64,000 nt of DNA from Bradyrhizobium diazoefficiens USDA 110 (lineage in GTDB: Bacteria > Pseudomonadota > Alphaproteobacteria > Rhizobiales > Xanthobacteraceae), in assembly GCF_000011365.1 (NCBI RefSeq), contig NC_004463.1, forward strand, positions 1,846,001-1,910,000, written 5' to 3'. This document shows, piece after piece, positions 30,354 through 40,732 of the stretch. Within the stretch, counting starts at the first letter, position 1. Every line of letters begins with the position of its first letter. Below the pieces are notes generated by a model. The model was not told the DNA's origin, did not search any database, and saw only the letters and a program-made list of their open reading frames with translations. The position numbers and the translations under genes were made by a program.

Positions 30354-31748
30354 GAGCTATGCGGGAAACTGGGTGATGACGGAATGAGATAGGCGGCGTA
30401 TCGAGGCGGGTGTCGAGCCTGCCAGAACCTCAAGGAGAGCGATACGCCATGAACGAGCATAGCAACATTGTCCCACTGCGTCAGCCCGATGAGATCGACG
30501 ATCCACTGACGAATATTTTGCGATCTGGTGCTCGGCAGCTGCTTGCGCAGGCTGTCGAGATGGAAGCCGAGGCGTTTCTCGCCGCGATGAAGGGCTTGAA
30601 GCGTCCCGATGGCCGCGACCGCCTCGTGCGGCACGGCCATGGTCCAGTGCGGACGATCCAGACGGGGATCGGCGCCGTCGAAGTCGCCCGGGTAAAGATT
30701 CGCGATCGCGCGGTGACCAGCGATGGCGAGCGGATCCGCTTCACCTCGGCGATCCTGCCGTTGTGGGCACGGCGCACGAAGAGCTTGGATGCACTTTTGC
30801 CGGTTCTGTACCTGCGAGGCATCTCGACGGGCGACTTCCAGGAGGCGCTGGCGGCGCTCTTGGGCAAGGATGCGCCGAATCTTTCTCCGGGGGTGGTTTC
30901 CAGACTGACGACGGAGTGGCAGCTCGAGTACGAGCGTTGGCAGAAGCGCGATCTGTCGGCGCGCCGGTACGTATACGTGTGGGCGGACGGCGTCTTCCTG
31001 CAGGCTCGCATGGAAGACCACAGCGAATGCATGCTGGTGCTGATCGGCGCGACGCCGGAAGGCAAGAAGGAACTCATCGGCTTCCAGGTCGGCGTGCGCG
31101 AGAGCACGCAGAGCTGGCACGAACTGCTCGTCGAGGCGAAAACCCGTGGGCTGAAGATCGCCCCGGAAATCGCCGTCGGTGACGGCGCGCTCGGCTTCTG
31201 GAAGGCGCTCGACGAGGTCTTTCCCGCCACGCGACATCAGCGGTGCTGGGTGCACAAAACCGCGAATATCTTGAACAAAGTCGCAGTGTCGGTACAGGCC
31301 AGCATGAAGAAGGATCTGCGCGAGGTCTATTTGGCGTCCAACCGAGCTTCGGCCGAAGTGGCGATCGATGTCTTTGCCGAGAAATACGGAGCGAAGTACG
31401 ACAAGGCGGTCGAGTGCCTGACGAAAGATCGCGACGCAATGCTTGCGTTCTACGAATTCCCCGCCGAGCATTGGGACCACTTGCGGACGACGAATCCCAT
31501 CGAAAGCGTGTTCGCGACGGTCCGGCACAGAACGGTGCGCACGAAAGGTTCGTTATCGTCAACGACTGCCAAGTTGATGGTGTTCAAGCTGCTCTGCGCC
31601 GCATCAAAGACCTGGCGGCGGCTGAAAGGCACAAATCAGTTGCCGAAGGTCAGCGCAGGTGTCAGATTCGAAAACGGCATCGAGGTCATCCAAGTGCCGG
31701 AAAACCACGCCGCCTGATCGCCTCGTCACCCAAAATCCCGCATAGCTC
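30354..31748 (+). mobile_element. IS256-family (Mutator-type) element
   Basis: Terminal inverted repeats begin GAGCTATGCGGG on both sides (left near 30354, right ending at 31748). Flanking 8-9 bp are not identical (left CAGCAGAC, right AGACGAAC), so there is no clean target duplication. One flank was probably replaced by a later deletion or recombination. Confidence 0.85.
30449..31717 (+). CDS. IS256-family transposase
   Basis: 422-residue Mutator-type DDE transposase. The ATG at 30449 follows AAGGAGAG. Catalytic acidic residues lie in VWADGVFLQA, VGDGALGFWKALD and TTNPIESVFATVRHRT. The conserved RHQRCWVHKTANILNKV motif is present. Intact and probably functional. Confidence 0.95.
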   Translation: MNEHSNIVPLRQPDEIDDPLTNILRSGARQLLAQAVEMEAEAFLAAMKGLKRPDGRDRLVRHGHGPVRTIQTGIGAVEVARVKIRDRAVTSDGERIRFTSAILPLWARRTKSLDALLPVLYLRGISTGDFQEALAALLGKDAPNLSPGVVSRLTTEWQLEYERWQKRDLSARRYVYVWADGVFLQARMEDHSECMLVLIGATPEGKKELIGFQVGVRESTQSWHELLVEAKTRGLKIAPEIAVGDGALGFWKALDEVFPATRHQRCWVHKTANILNKVAVSVQASMKKDLREVYLASNRASAEVAIDVFAEKYGAKYDKAVECLTKDRDAMLAFYEFPAEHWDHLRTTNPIESVFATVRHRTVRTKGSLSSTTAKLMVFKLLCAASKTWRRLKGTNQLPKVSAGVRFENGIEVIQVPENHAA

Positions 31749-32514
31749 AGACGAACTTAGGTTACGTTCTGACACAGGAGACATCAATGCTGTCTCCTCG
31801 GTCCTCCTTAGCTTAGCAGTTGCTGACTGATTTGTTTGCCCTAAGAAATTGGGGGCTACAGTACAAACCAGTTGCTGCCGATGCTCGCTGCGGCGAGGAC
31901 ACCTGTGTGATAGCCCGGCCGTGGTGGGGACGTGTTGCGCCGAGCACGTTTGACGGGTTGGACCAGAGGTCTGCCACACATGATGTGGGAGCTTGACGAT
32001 AGCCGGAGCGCTGGGAATCGATAACGAAGCGGCGGCCCTATAGACAAGTCCAACCCGCACGCGTCAGCGGACGTAACAATTCCTTGGGCTGGGCATCGTT
32101 CAAAGCGCTTTCACCGGAAAAGCGGTGACCAAGACATGAGGGGCGTCCTGGCGAAGCTCCATTTCGTCGTCACCGCGGCTGGGCTGAGCACAACCAATCT
32201 CGTGCTTGCCGAGCGCTCTCGGGAACCGCTCTGCAATGGAGCATATAGCTTCGCTCCAGGTGGAGTTAAATGCTAGGGGCGCTGATCGCTCTGGGCCGGC
32301 ATTACTTTGATCACGACCTGGAATGAATCGAGCCGGCGTACCCTCCGTCTCTCGCAAGGTCAAAGGTTGTTTTGCAGCCGACAGTAGCCGGTAATGCTTT
32401 GGCGGGCAAGAATTAGCTCCTAATAACGTTAGGGCAGGTCGCGGTTCCGGCCGCAAAGAGGTTGCCCGGTGCGTGATCGTCGTTAGATCGGACAAGAACG
32501 CGCAGTTGATCGAA
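31749..32514. other. Gap without a recognised gene
   Basis: About 770 bp between IS256 and the receiver gene. Open frames are short or antisense and show no motif. Probably disrupted DNA left by IS activity, with the terminator region of the minus-strand regulator operon at its right edge. Confidence 0.45.
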
Positions 32515-32901
32515 TCAGATGCGGCCTCGGTCGCCATATGCCTGCAGTGCGCTGTCGAGACACTTGAGTAACTCTTGTACGCCGAATGGTTTGGCGAGGA
32601 AGCCGATCGCTCCGGCGTCCAAGGCTGACGCGCGTACGCGCTCGTTGGGGAAAGCTGTAATGAAAATGAAGGGTGCTTGGTAACCACGCGTCCGCATCTC
32701 TGCCAGCAGCTCCAGCCCGCTCATCGCTGCCATCTGCACATCAGTTATGACGCAGGATATCTCGTTCAACCGCGGCGACCGCAGGAGCGCCTCGGCCGAG
32801 GCAAATATCTGCACGACGTAGCCACGCGATTTCAAAAGGTTTTCTGTCGCCGCACGGACCGAGGGGTCGTCGTCAACGACGGAAATCAAAGGCGTGGACA
32901 A
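32515..32901 (-). CDS. Receiver-only response regulator (FixJ/NodW-type receiver)
   Basis: 128 residues, a single CheY-like domain. The acidic pocket is VVDDD (residues 8-12), the phospho-acceptor is D54 in VITDVQMAAMSG, the conserved Thr is in FITAFP and Lys in LAKPFG. There is no output domain. It starts MSTPLISVVDDDPSVRAATE. It lies 84 bp downstream of nodW on the same strand, so it is likely co-expressed. It may compete for phosphate from NodV or act through protein contacts. That role is inference. Confidence 0.85.
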   Translation of the reverse strand: MSTPLISVVDDDPSVRAATENLLKSRGYVVQIFASAEALLRSPRLNEISCVITDVQMAAMSGLELLAEMRTRGYQAPFIFITAFPNERVRASALDAGAIGFLAKPFGVQELLKCLDSALQAYGDRGRI

Positions 32902-32944
32902 GATGAGCCCTCCCGACGCAGTACAGCGGCTGCCAAACCGTCAG

Positions 32945-32962
32945 CCACTTTCGCGAAAGTGG
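32945..32962. repeat. Perfect 18-bp palindrome between nodW and receiver gene
   Basis: CCACTTTCGCGAAAGTGG. It is not followed by a T-run on the minus strand, so it is not a classical terminator. It could be an operator or an mRNA hairpin. Confidence 0.5.
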
Positions 32963-32985
32963 GCTTAAGTGATGGAATTGTAAAA

Positions 32986-33669
32986 TCATACTTGGGTTTG
33001 TTCAGTGTGATTGGCGCTAATTCCGAGCGTCTCGCTCATTCTGATCAAGTCAGCCAGCGAGCGGGCACGCATCTTTTTCATTACGTGTCCCCGGTAGATC
33101 TTGACGGTGATCTCGGCGAGCCCAAGTTCGGCGGCTACCTGCTTGTTCATCAGCCCCGTCGCGACCAGTTTCATCACTGCCTGTTCTCGCGGGCTTAGGG
33201 TCTCAAATAGAGATTTCAGGTTCGCCACGGTTCGCTGAGCTTCTCGTCTTTTGCGATCGCGTTCGGTCGCCGCAACGACGGCATCAAGCAGTTCCTGATC
33301 GCGGAAGGGCTTGCTGAGGAAATCGACCGCGCCTCCCTTCATGGCCCTGACGGTCATGGGAATGTCGCCATGGCCGGTAATGAAGATGATTGGGATGTGT
33401 ATGTTCAACCTGGCGAGCTCGGTCTGGTAGTCAAGGCCGCTCAGGCCCGGCAGCCGGACATCAAGAACTAGACAGCTTGTGACGTCCGGCATTGTGCTCT
33501 GCAGCATTTCACGGGCCGATCCGAACGCCACGACCTCCAAGCCTACCGATCGAAAAAGGTTCGTAAGCGAGCGACGCATAGAGATGTCATCCTCGACGAC
33601 AAAGACGATTGCCTTCGTCGAAGCCTCGGTATGTCCGCCTTGGCCTCTCCAGTCAAATCGTCCTGTCAC
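32986..33669 (-). CDS. nodW: Two-component response regulator NodW
   Basis: 227 residues, the known NodW length. Receiver domain (residues ~20-135) with D70 in [13 protein letters not shown], the position reported as NodW's phosphorylation site. A LuxR-type HTH follows ([20 protein letters not shown]), ending by ~residue 215. NodW is phosphorylated by NodV in response to host isoflavones and activates nod genes. In B. japonicum it is needed on mungbean, cowpea and siratro. The start overlaps the nodV stop by 4 bp (ATGA), so the two are translationally coupled. The related NwsB is an alternative, but length, D70 and the NodV partner favour NodW. Confidence 0.87.
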
Positions 33670-36335
33670 GAGATGGCCTCCTTATGCAGCGGAAGGGCAA
33701 ACTGGAACGTCGCGCCCGGTCCATTTTTCTGAACCACTGAAATTCGTCCTCCGTGAACTTCCACGATCGACCGGCAGATCGAAAGGCCCATTCCTAGGCC
33801 GCTCGATTTGGTGGTGAAGAAGGGGTCCAAGACGCGGTCCGCGTCATTCTCGGCGATCCCGACGCCGCAATCGGTCACGGAAAGCTGCACGTACCCCAGA
33901 TCGTCCGTAGATGATTGAATCAGAAGTTCACGCGGCCGGTCTGTAACTGCGTCCATGGCCTCGATTCCGTTCATCACCAGATTGATGATCACTTGTTGTA
34001 GCTGAATTCGATCACCGAGGACCCTAGGCAGCGCAGACGCCAACTCGCTTCGCAACGTCACTTGGTGGCTCACCAGCTCTCGTGTTACCAGCGCGCTGAC
34101 GTCCCTAACCACCTGATTAATGTCGAGCGGCACCATCTCGATCTCGCCCTTTTTCGCGAGTGCGCGAATACTACGGATCACCTCGCTTGCCCGGATTGCA
34201 TCTTCTATGATCCATTCGACTGAAGAGCGCGCGGCTGCAAGATTGGGAACATCGCGAGCCATCCAGCCGAGGCACGCATCGGCGTTGCTGAGGATAGCGG
34301 CGAGTGGTTGGGTTATCTCGTGGGCGATAGAAGTTGTCATTTCTCCCAAGGTCGTTACACGCGTCACATGTGCAAGCTCCGCCTGTGCCTTTCGCAGCTC
34401 TTGTTCGGCCTGATCAGCGCGAATGGTAGCGGTGATGTCAGTGCTGACGCCGCGATAGCCCAAAAAATTTCCGTTTCCGTCGAAGAAGGGCTTGCCACTA
34501 GTGCGGACGTAGATCGGAGATCCCATCCTATTTACGGTACGGTAGATGAGATCCCGGAACGGCAGGTGTGCCTGCAACGTCGCCCGATGCTGACGCCACT
34601 TCTCCGGTTCTTCTTCCATGTCGCACGCGATGTCCCAGCGAAGCAGGCCCGTTAACCCTGTCGCCAAAATTCCCGCAGCGCTGGTGTGCTCGGACAAGTG
34701 AGTGACCCGATGATCTGGCCCGGTTTCCCAGAGCCAGTCGGAAGCAGTCTCGGCATAGTCGCGAAAGCGCTGTTCGCTCTCGCGCAGCGCTACAAGCGTG
34801 TTTTCCAAGCGTTCCCTAGCTGCGTGTTGCTCGGTAACATCCATATGTGTTCCGATCAGCTCGCTGACATTACCATCGCTGCCGACGACAACGTGTGCAA
34901 CGGAGTGTATGCGCCTTATCCCGCCATCTGGCAGAATAACACGGAAATCATATTCGAACCGTTCGTGCTCCTGGTCAATCGCCTGACGCTGCACCTCCTG
35001 CAACCCTGGCAAGTCTTCCGGATGGATGCGCGATCGAATAGTCTCTAGCGAAACCGGCTCTTGTGGGTTAAAGCCAAACAGGCGGTCGACCTCAGCGGAG
35101 CGATAAACGAAATCTCGTGTGTGGACGTCCCAGGACCAGCTGCCTGTGTGAGTGAGATGCTGAGCCTCGGCCAGATAGGCCTCGCTTCGGCGCAACTGCT
35201 GTTCTGCTCGCCTAGCTGCCGTAATATCGGTGGCTGCCCCAACAAACTCAATTTCACCAGAGGCGGTTCGCGTGACTCGTGCCTGCGCATGGATGTGCTT
35301 CACGGAGCCGTCAGGTAGCAGCAGCCGGTACTCGTGCTCGAAATCCCTCAGGTCTCGCATCGCTTCATCGATAATCTCTTTGACAGAAGCCCTATCATCT
35401 GGGTGCGTGCGCTCAATGACGAGTTGTGGCGCCGGTGTCGTCTGAAGATCGATTTGGAAAATCCGAAATGTCTCCTTAGACCAGAAGGCCTCGCCGGTAG
35501 AGGCGTTCCAGCTGAAGCTGCCTGTATGACTCAACTCCTGCGCGTGAGCCAAATGCGCTTCGCTCCGCTGCAGCGCAAGCTCGGTCTGCTTGCGCTCCGT
35601 AATATCTTCGCACGCCATGAGGATGACGGGGCGGTCGCCGGCCCAAAGCATGGCCTTGGCGTTTTCACGCACCCACAATACAGAACCGTCCTTCCTGACT
35701 TTCCGGACGTCCCAAGTGCGCGATTGTCCAACATCCTCAAGACACGTCTGAATGCATTTGCGGACGAATGCGCGATCCTCCTCCAGAAATACGTCGAGCA
35801 CGGATTGGCCCAATAGTTCTGCACAAGCAAATCCCAGTTGTGTCGCGCCCAACGTATTGACGTTGAGGACAATGCCGGCCTCATCGACCATGAAGTACAT
35901 GGCTGGATTGTGCTCGAAAATTGCGCGCCACCGTTTTTCACGATCCTCCAAATCCGAGGCACTCCGCTGAAGCTTGGCCGCAGCCACACGTGCAGCCTCT
36001 CTTTCCTGGCGGAGTTTTCCAATCAGGTACGTTCCGACAACAGAGACAATAAGAAATGCAACAACCACAGGAACATCGCGGGGATCATCGATTCGTAAAC
36101 TAAACGCCGGCGGCGCAAAGTAGTATGCGAGAGCAGCGATTGCGACGATGCAAAGCGCTGATGAAGCAATGAAGCTGCCCATCAACGAAAATAGTAAGAC
36201 TACTAACAAATAGGCGAACGCCGCGGCGGCGAAATGCGCCTGAAAGTACACGCAAGTCAGTGTAACCGCGGCTAGCGCTATGCTGCCCAAGGTCAACTGA
36301 GGGGCTGAACGTTTGAAACTGCTGATCCTATACAT
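33666..36335 (-). CDS. nodV: Sensor histidine kinase NodV
   Basis: 889 residues, the known NodV length. N-terminal hydrophobic segments (~15-110, DUF4118-like) anchor it in the inner membrane. Four PAS/PAC units follow (~135-640, with [28 protein letters not shown] and [10 protein letters not shown] ends). HisKA has H672 in [20 protein letters not shown]. HATPase motifs are [14 protein letters not shown] (N box), DCGVGI (G1) and [18 protein letters not shown] (G2). It senses isoflavones, directly or not, and phosphorylates NodW. First gene of the nodV-nodW-receiver run. The RBS before the ATG at 36335 is weak. Confidence 0.88.
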
Positions 36336-37078
36336 TTTGAGACCGTCCGGCCTGTTATCCGGCGGGAGAGCTATAGCATTTTAGGCAAAAATGAGGCAAT
36401 CTTGAACACTTGGGTCCGCATGATAGCGTGTGCAAGATCGATCATCGGCTGCCGAACTCAGCACGCGCGGGGAAAAAACGCATTATAAACATACGTATAT
36501 TTGTCCTAAACCTTCAGTAGGTGTCGCTGACGCGACTTTAGTCGAAGCTGAAACGTCCGCTTTTGCGCATCGCTCGAGCCTACGGCCAATGCGCCCCATT
36601 AGGCCGCGGAATGAGGACAGTGGTTTCAGTTCAGCCGATAGGTTCGAAGGCGCGCCTCCGGACCGGCAAGGATCAGAAAAAAGCTGCCCAATGACTCGTC
36701 TCCCCGACTCAGCCGCTCCCGCGAAGAAAGCGCAAGTTCGCCTGCCGACACAGAAGCCGGAGTCGCGCGAGTCCTACGCGCGATGATGATTCGTTCCAAT
36801 CTTATCGCGCTTTAGCTGCGAAAAACTGGTTCCGCTGGAAGCGAGCGGCGTCGCAGAACGCAGGGCAGCCTCGTATGACTCGCCACGGCTTTGTCGAGTG
36901 CCATTCACGCTGATCACACCCACCATGCTCTGCTAACGCAGCGCGCATCGTAACGAGAACGACAAGCTGCGTCCGCAGGATCCCTACGTCGTCCTTAATC
37001 GCGTGAGGCAAGTGGAGCGACGTGCATATGGATCTTCGTAGGCGGACCAATACCTAGTCCGTCAGTCCCGTCATCGGC
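36336..37078. other. Gap upstream of nodV; one weak open frame
   Basis: A plus-strand frame at 36430-36786 (GTG start, 118 codons, Arg/Pro/Ser-rich, no RBS) has no recognised motif and is probably not a gene. The nodV promoter must lie within the first few hundred bases, but no clear -35/-10 is assigned. Confidence 0.4.
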
Positions 37079-37096
37079 TTGGCAAAAATGTTGCAC
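37079..37096 (+). promoter_or_regulatory. Sigma-54 promoter-like site facing an IS stack
   Basis: TTGGCAAAAATGTTGCAC has the GG-N10-GC spacing of -24/-12 promoters. Any original downstream gene is now separated by IS630 (from 37171) and IS5. No TGT-N10-ACA site was found just upstream. Confidence 0.5.
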
Positions 37097-37170
37097 AAGC
37101 GTTCAGATGGCCGGTAGCCCTTGAGTGCGAAAGCGAAACCCTGAAAAAGCTCCTGCCTCTTTTCTCGCTA

Positions 37171-38288
37171 GTACCCACTTTTCTTGGAACGTGAGTCGTG
37201 ATTCAAGGTCGGGATGATACCCGAAGCAAGAGAAGTCCACCTTTCGAGGAAAGATCGCAAGGTGCTTGAGGCGTGCTGTCGCTCACCGGTGACGTTGCAG
37301 CGCGATTTGAAGCGGGCGCGGATAGTTCTGTTGGCGGCGGATGGGCGCAGCACCCGGTCGATCGCCAAGGAAGTTGGGGTCCAGCCGCGGATTGTCAGCC
37401 TTTGGCGGCATCGCTATGCCGACCATGGCCTTGAAGGGCTGCAAGACAAGCCGCGGCCTGGCAAGCAGCCGATCTATACGAAGACGACCGACAAGCGGAT
37501 TCTGAAGCTGCTGGATAAGCCGCCACCGCAAGGGTTTGCGCGCTGGACCGGCCCCCTGCTGGCCGAGGCGCTGGGCGATGTCGATGTCCAATATGTCTGG
37601 CGGTTCCTGCGCAGCCACAAGATTGACCTGGTGGCTCGCAAGTCCTGGTGCGAGAGCAACGACCCGAACTTTACGGCCAAAGCCGCCGATGTTGTCGGCC
37701 TCTATGTCGCGCCGCCGGCGAAGGCCATTGTGCTGTGCGTGGACGAGAAGCCCTCGATCCAGGCTTTGGAGCGAGCGCAGGGTTATCTGAAGTTGCCCAA
37801 TGGCCGCGCCTTAACCGGCCAAAGCCACGATTACAAGCGGCATGGCACCACAACATTGTTTGCGGCGCTCGAAGTCGCCACCGGAAAGATCATCGCGACC
37901 CATTCAAAACGCCGGCGCCGCGTCGAGTTTCTCGATTTCATGAACAGCGTCACCGCGACTTTTCCGAACCGCAAGCTTCACGTCATCCTCGACAACCTCA
38001 ACACCCATAAAAAGAACGAGGACTGGCTCAAGGCCCACCCCAACGTGCAATTTCATTTCACGCCGACAAGTGCGTCATGGCTCAATCAGGTCGAAGTATG
38101 GTTTTCCATCTTGCAGGGGCAGTCGCTCAGCGGCACCTCCTTCACGAGCCTCAAGCAGCTTCAGGAACACATCGATGCCTACGTCAACGCATACAACGAC
38201 AGAGCCGAGCCCTTCGTCTGGACCAAGAAAAAGGTCCGTCAACGCCGTTTCAAAGGCCGCCGTATCACTCAGCTCTGATTCCGGGTAC
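37171..38288 (+). mobile_element. IS630-family element, copy B
   Basis: 1118 bp, ends GTACCC/GGGTAC, TA on both sides (37169-37170 and 38289-38290). The right-hand TA is shared with the adjoining IS5 element. Confidence 0.95.
37214..38278 (+). CDS. IS630-family transposase (copy B)
   Basis: Protein identical to copy A at 14498 by inspection: 354 residues, DDE motifs VDEKPS, LDNLNTHK and NQVEVWF. DNA differs by a few silent changes (e.g. ATC for ATT in QPIYTK). Confidence 0.95.
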   Translation: MIPEAREVHLSRKDRKVLEACCRSPVTLQRDLKRARIVLLAADGRSTRSIAKEVGVQPRIVSLWRHRYADHGLEGLQDKPRPGKQPIYTKTTDKRILKLLDKPPPQGFARWTGPLLAEALGDVDVQYVWRFLRSHKIDLVARKSWCESNDPNFTAKAADVVGLYVAPPAKAIVLCVDEKPSIQALERAQGYLKLPNGRALTGQSHDYKRHGTTTLFAALEVATGKIIATHSKRRRRVEFLDFMNSVTATFPNRKLHVILDNLNTHKKNEDWLKAHPNVQFHFTPTSASWLNQVEVWFSILQGQSLSGTSFTSLKQLQEHIDAYVNAYNDRAEPFVWTKKKVRQRRFKGRRITQL

Positions 38289-38290
38289 TA

Positions 38291-39122
38291 GGGTCTGTAC
38301 CTAAATAGCGCCACGTGATTCTCTTGCCTACGTGTTGATTCGGGGGCGAGAGAATGCGCGCTGGTTTGTTTTGGCTGAACGACAGGCAATGGGCGCGTAT
38401 CGAACCGCATCTGCCGAGGGGACTGACGGGGCCGGATCGGGACGACGACCGACGCATCGTCAGCGGCATCATTCACATGCTGCAATCGGGTGCACGATGG
38501 CGTGATTGTCCACGTGAATACGGCCCTTACACGACGATCTACAATCGCTTCAATCGCTGGGCCAAGCGAGGACGATGGTGCGCAATCTTCGAAGCGCTGG
38601 CCAAGCCTGGCGAAGACGGCGTCGTACTGTCGCTCGACTCGACCTCGATTAAAGCTCACCGGTGTGCCTCCGGCGGAAAAGGGGAAGCACAATCAAGCAA
38701 TCGGCCGCTCGCGCGGAGGCCGCACGACAAAAATCCATGCGCTGAGCGATCCGCTCTGCCGGCCGGTCGTCCTGCATCTGACTCCAGGCCAGGATGCCGA
38801 TATCGCTGCGGCTCCGATGTCCTGGCGCTCGCGCCACCCATGAGCGTGCTCCTCGCCGACAAAGGGTATGATGGCGACAAGCTTCGCGGCGAAATCATTC
38901 GTCGTGGCGCCAAGCCCGTAATCCCCAATAAATCTAACCGTGTCGTCATCCATCGCTTCAACAAACGCGCCTACAAAGGACGAAATGTCATCGAACGCTG
39001 CTTTTGCAGGCTCAAGGACTTCCGGCGCATCGCCACGCGATATGACAAGCTCGCCCGTAATTTTTTGGCCGCTGTTCATCTCGCCGCTCTCGTCGCATAT
39101 TGGCTCAATTGAGTCTGGACCC
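38291..39122 (+). mobile_element. IS5-family (IS427-like) element
   Basis: 832 bp with imperfect ends (GGGTCTGTACC left, GGTCCAGACTC as inverse right), flanked by TA. It inserted directly at the TA bordering IS630 copy B, so both elements sit in what was one CTAG. Confidence 0.85.
38354..39112 (+). pseudogene. IS5-family transposase with two compensating frame changes
   Basis: The open frame runs 252 codons, but codons ~115-155 are out of frame. Family sequence there (QAIGRSRGGRTTKIHALSD, VVLHLTPGQDADIAAAPM) is read in another frame between about 38695 and 38818. N-terminal WLNDRQWARIEPHLP, DSTSIKAHRC, and C-terminal LLADKGYDGD and RNVIERCFCRLKDFRRIATR are in the main frame. IS427-type elements often use frameshifting between two ORFs, but two opposite shifts suggest decay. 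Confidence 0.7.
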
Positions 39123-39234
39123 TAGCCTCTCAGGGGCAGCTGCCCTGGCTGCGGCGCGGAATAATGCTGTGCGCCGGAGAGCGCAGGGGGAGTATTCGTG
39201 TCCGAATGGCGGCGGTTCAGATCCGGGACCTACC

Positions 39235-40551
39235 TCATGTGCTTGTAGTGTCGATAGTAGTGGAAGCGGTGGACTTGTTGAGCCGAGTCTGCAGCGTCAC
39301 GTGATCGAGCTCGCTTTCCCACCAGGATACGAACACAGCCGCGATGCCATTGCCGATGATGTTGGTGAGGGCGCGCACCTCGCTCATGAACTTGTCGATA
39401 GAAAACACGATTGCCATGCCCGGCACCAGAGCTGGGTTTACTACCGATAATGTCGCAGCGAGCGTGATAAAGCCTGCGCCGGTGACGCCGCTTGCTCCCT
39501 TCGAAGTTAGCATTGCTACTAGCAGGATCGTGAGCTGCTGGCCAAAGCTGAGATCGACACCGAGTGCCTGGGCAATGAACAATGTTGCAAGTGTCATATA
39601 GATATTGGTGCCGTCAAGGTTGAAGGAGTAGCCAGTCGGCACCACCAGCCCGACCACCGGCTTGGAGCAGCCCAGCCGCTCGAGCTTCTCCATCAATTGA
39701 GGGAGCGCGCTTTCGGAGGATGAAGTACCGAGCACGATCAGAAGCTCGTCTTTAATATAGATAAGGAACTTGAAGATTGAAAAGCCGACGAGGCGGGCGA
39801 TCAGACCAAGCACGACTACTACGAATAGGGCAGCAGTCACGTAAAACAGCGCGATCAGACCGATCAGATTGCCGAGTGCTGCGGGCCCGAACTTGCCGAC
39901 TGTGAAAGCCATGGCGCCGAAGGCGCCGATCGGGGCCGCTTTCATTACAATAGCTATTACCCCGAACACCGCGTGCGCGACGTCGTCAATCATGCCGCGC
40001 AGACGCTCGCCACGCTTTCCCAACGCCATCAGCGAGAAGCCAAAAAGGATCGCGAACAGGAGAACCTGCAGAACATCGCCGCGAGCGAAGGCGCCGACCA
40101 CGCTATCGGGAATGATGTTGAGAATAAAGTCGACGGTTTTCGAGGCTTCCGCCTGCTTGACGTAATTGGCGACCGCCGCAGCATCCGGTTTGACCGCAAG
40201 GCCATGGCCAATCCGGACCAGATTGCCCATGGCAAGGCCCAACAGCAAGGCAAAGCTGGAGACGATCTCGAAATAGAACAGCGCCTTGACGCCGACGCAC
40301 CCGACTTTCTTGGCATCTTGAATATGCGCAATGCCAGACGTGACGGTGCAGAAAATAATGGGCGCGATCACCATCTTGATGAGCTTGATGAACCCATCAC
40401 CGAGCGCCTTGACCCAGTCGTTTGTGGCGACAGACGGCCATAGGCAGCCAACCATGGCGCCAATTAGGATTGCGATCAGCACCTGGACGTAGAGTATCTT
40501 ATACCAAGCTTGCGACGCGCGCACAGGCGCCGCGGTTGCCATGGTGGTCAT
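39235..40551 (-). CDS. dctA: C4-dicarboxylate:proton/cation symporter DctA
   Basis: 438 residues, DAACS (GltP/DctA) family inner-membrane carrier for succinate, fumarate and malate, the carbon that feeds bacteroids. Visible: [20 protein letters not shown], the serine-rich loop [17 protein letters not shown], the [13 protein letters not shown] motif, [20 protein letters not shown], and the C-terminal [19 protein letters not shown]. The Met at 40551 ([20 protein letters not shown]) is chosen over the in-frame Met at 40614 because GGAAGGAAG precedes it. A -24/-12 promoter lies about 165 bp upstream. dctBD are not in the window. Confidence 0.93.
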   Translation of the reverse strand: MTTMATAAPVRASQAWYKILYVQVLIAILIGAMVGCLWPSVATNDWVKALGDGFIKLIKMVIAPIIFCTVTSGIAHIQDAKKVGCVGVKALFYFEIVSSFALLLGLAMGNLVRIGHGLAVKPDAAAVANYVKQAEASKTVDFILNIIPDSVVGAFARGDVLQVLLFAILFGFSLMALGKRGERLRGMIDDVAHAVFGVIAIVMKAAPIGAFGAMAFTVGKFGPAALGNLIGLIALFYVTAALFVVVVLGLIARLVGFSIFKFLIYIKDELLIVLGTSSSESALPQLMEKLERLGCSKPVVGLVVPTGYSFNLDGTNIYMTLATLFIAQALGVDLSFGQQLTILLVAMLTSKGASGVTGAGFITLAATLSVVNPALVPGMAIVFSIDKFMSEVRALTNIIGNGIAAVFVSWWESELDHVTLQTRLNKSTASTTIDTTST

Positions 40552-40714
40552 GACGCTTCCTTCCCGAATATACTCGAATGTGTGCCGCGGCTCGGTGAGA
40601 GGCGACAGTGTCATACGAGACTAATCATTATAGCCTTGCGCGATTGAAGACGCGTCCGAGAGCCGGCGCGTCTTTCCAAAGGCAGGCGTTTAGTTGCGTT
40701 GTCCTTTCTCGCTA

Positions 40715-40732
40715 AGCAAGATATGCACCAAA
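40715..40732 (-). promoter_or_regulatory. Sigma-54 promoter of dctA
   Basis: The minus strand reads TTTGGTGCATATCTTGCT, with GG-N10-GC. It lies about 165 bp before the dctA start. Rhizobial dctA is normally driven by DctD and sigma-54. Confidence 0.65.

Noticed and set aside
29114..31528. 804-codon minus-strand frame joining IS256 antisense to IstA
   Set aside because: The N-terminal half is antisense to the IS256 transposase. Only the IstA part is genuine.
36802..37050. Minus-strand 82-codon frame near the orphan promoter
   Set aside because: No motif or RBS and composition like random high-GC sequence.
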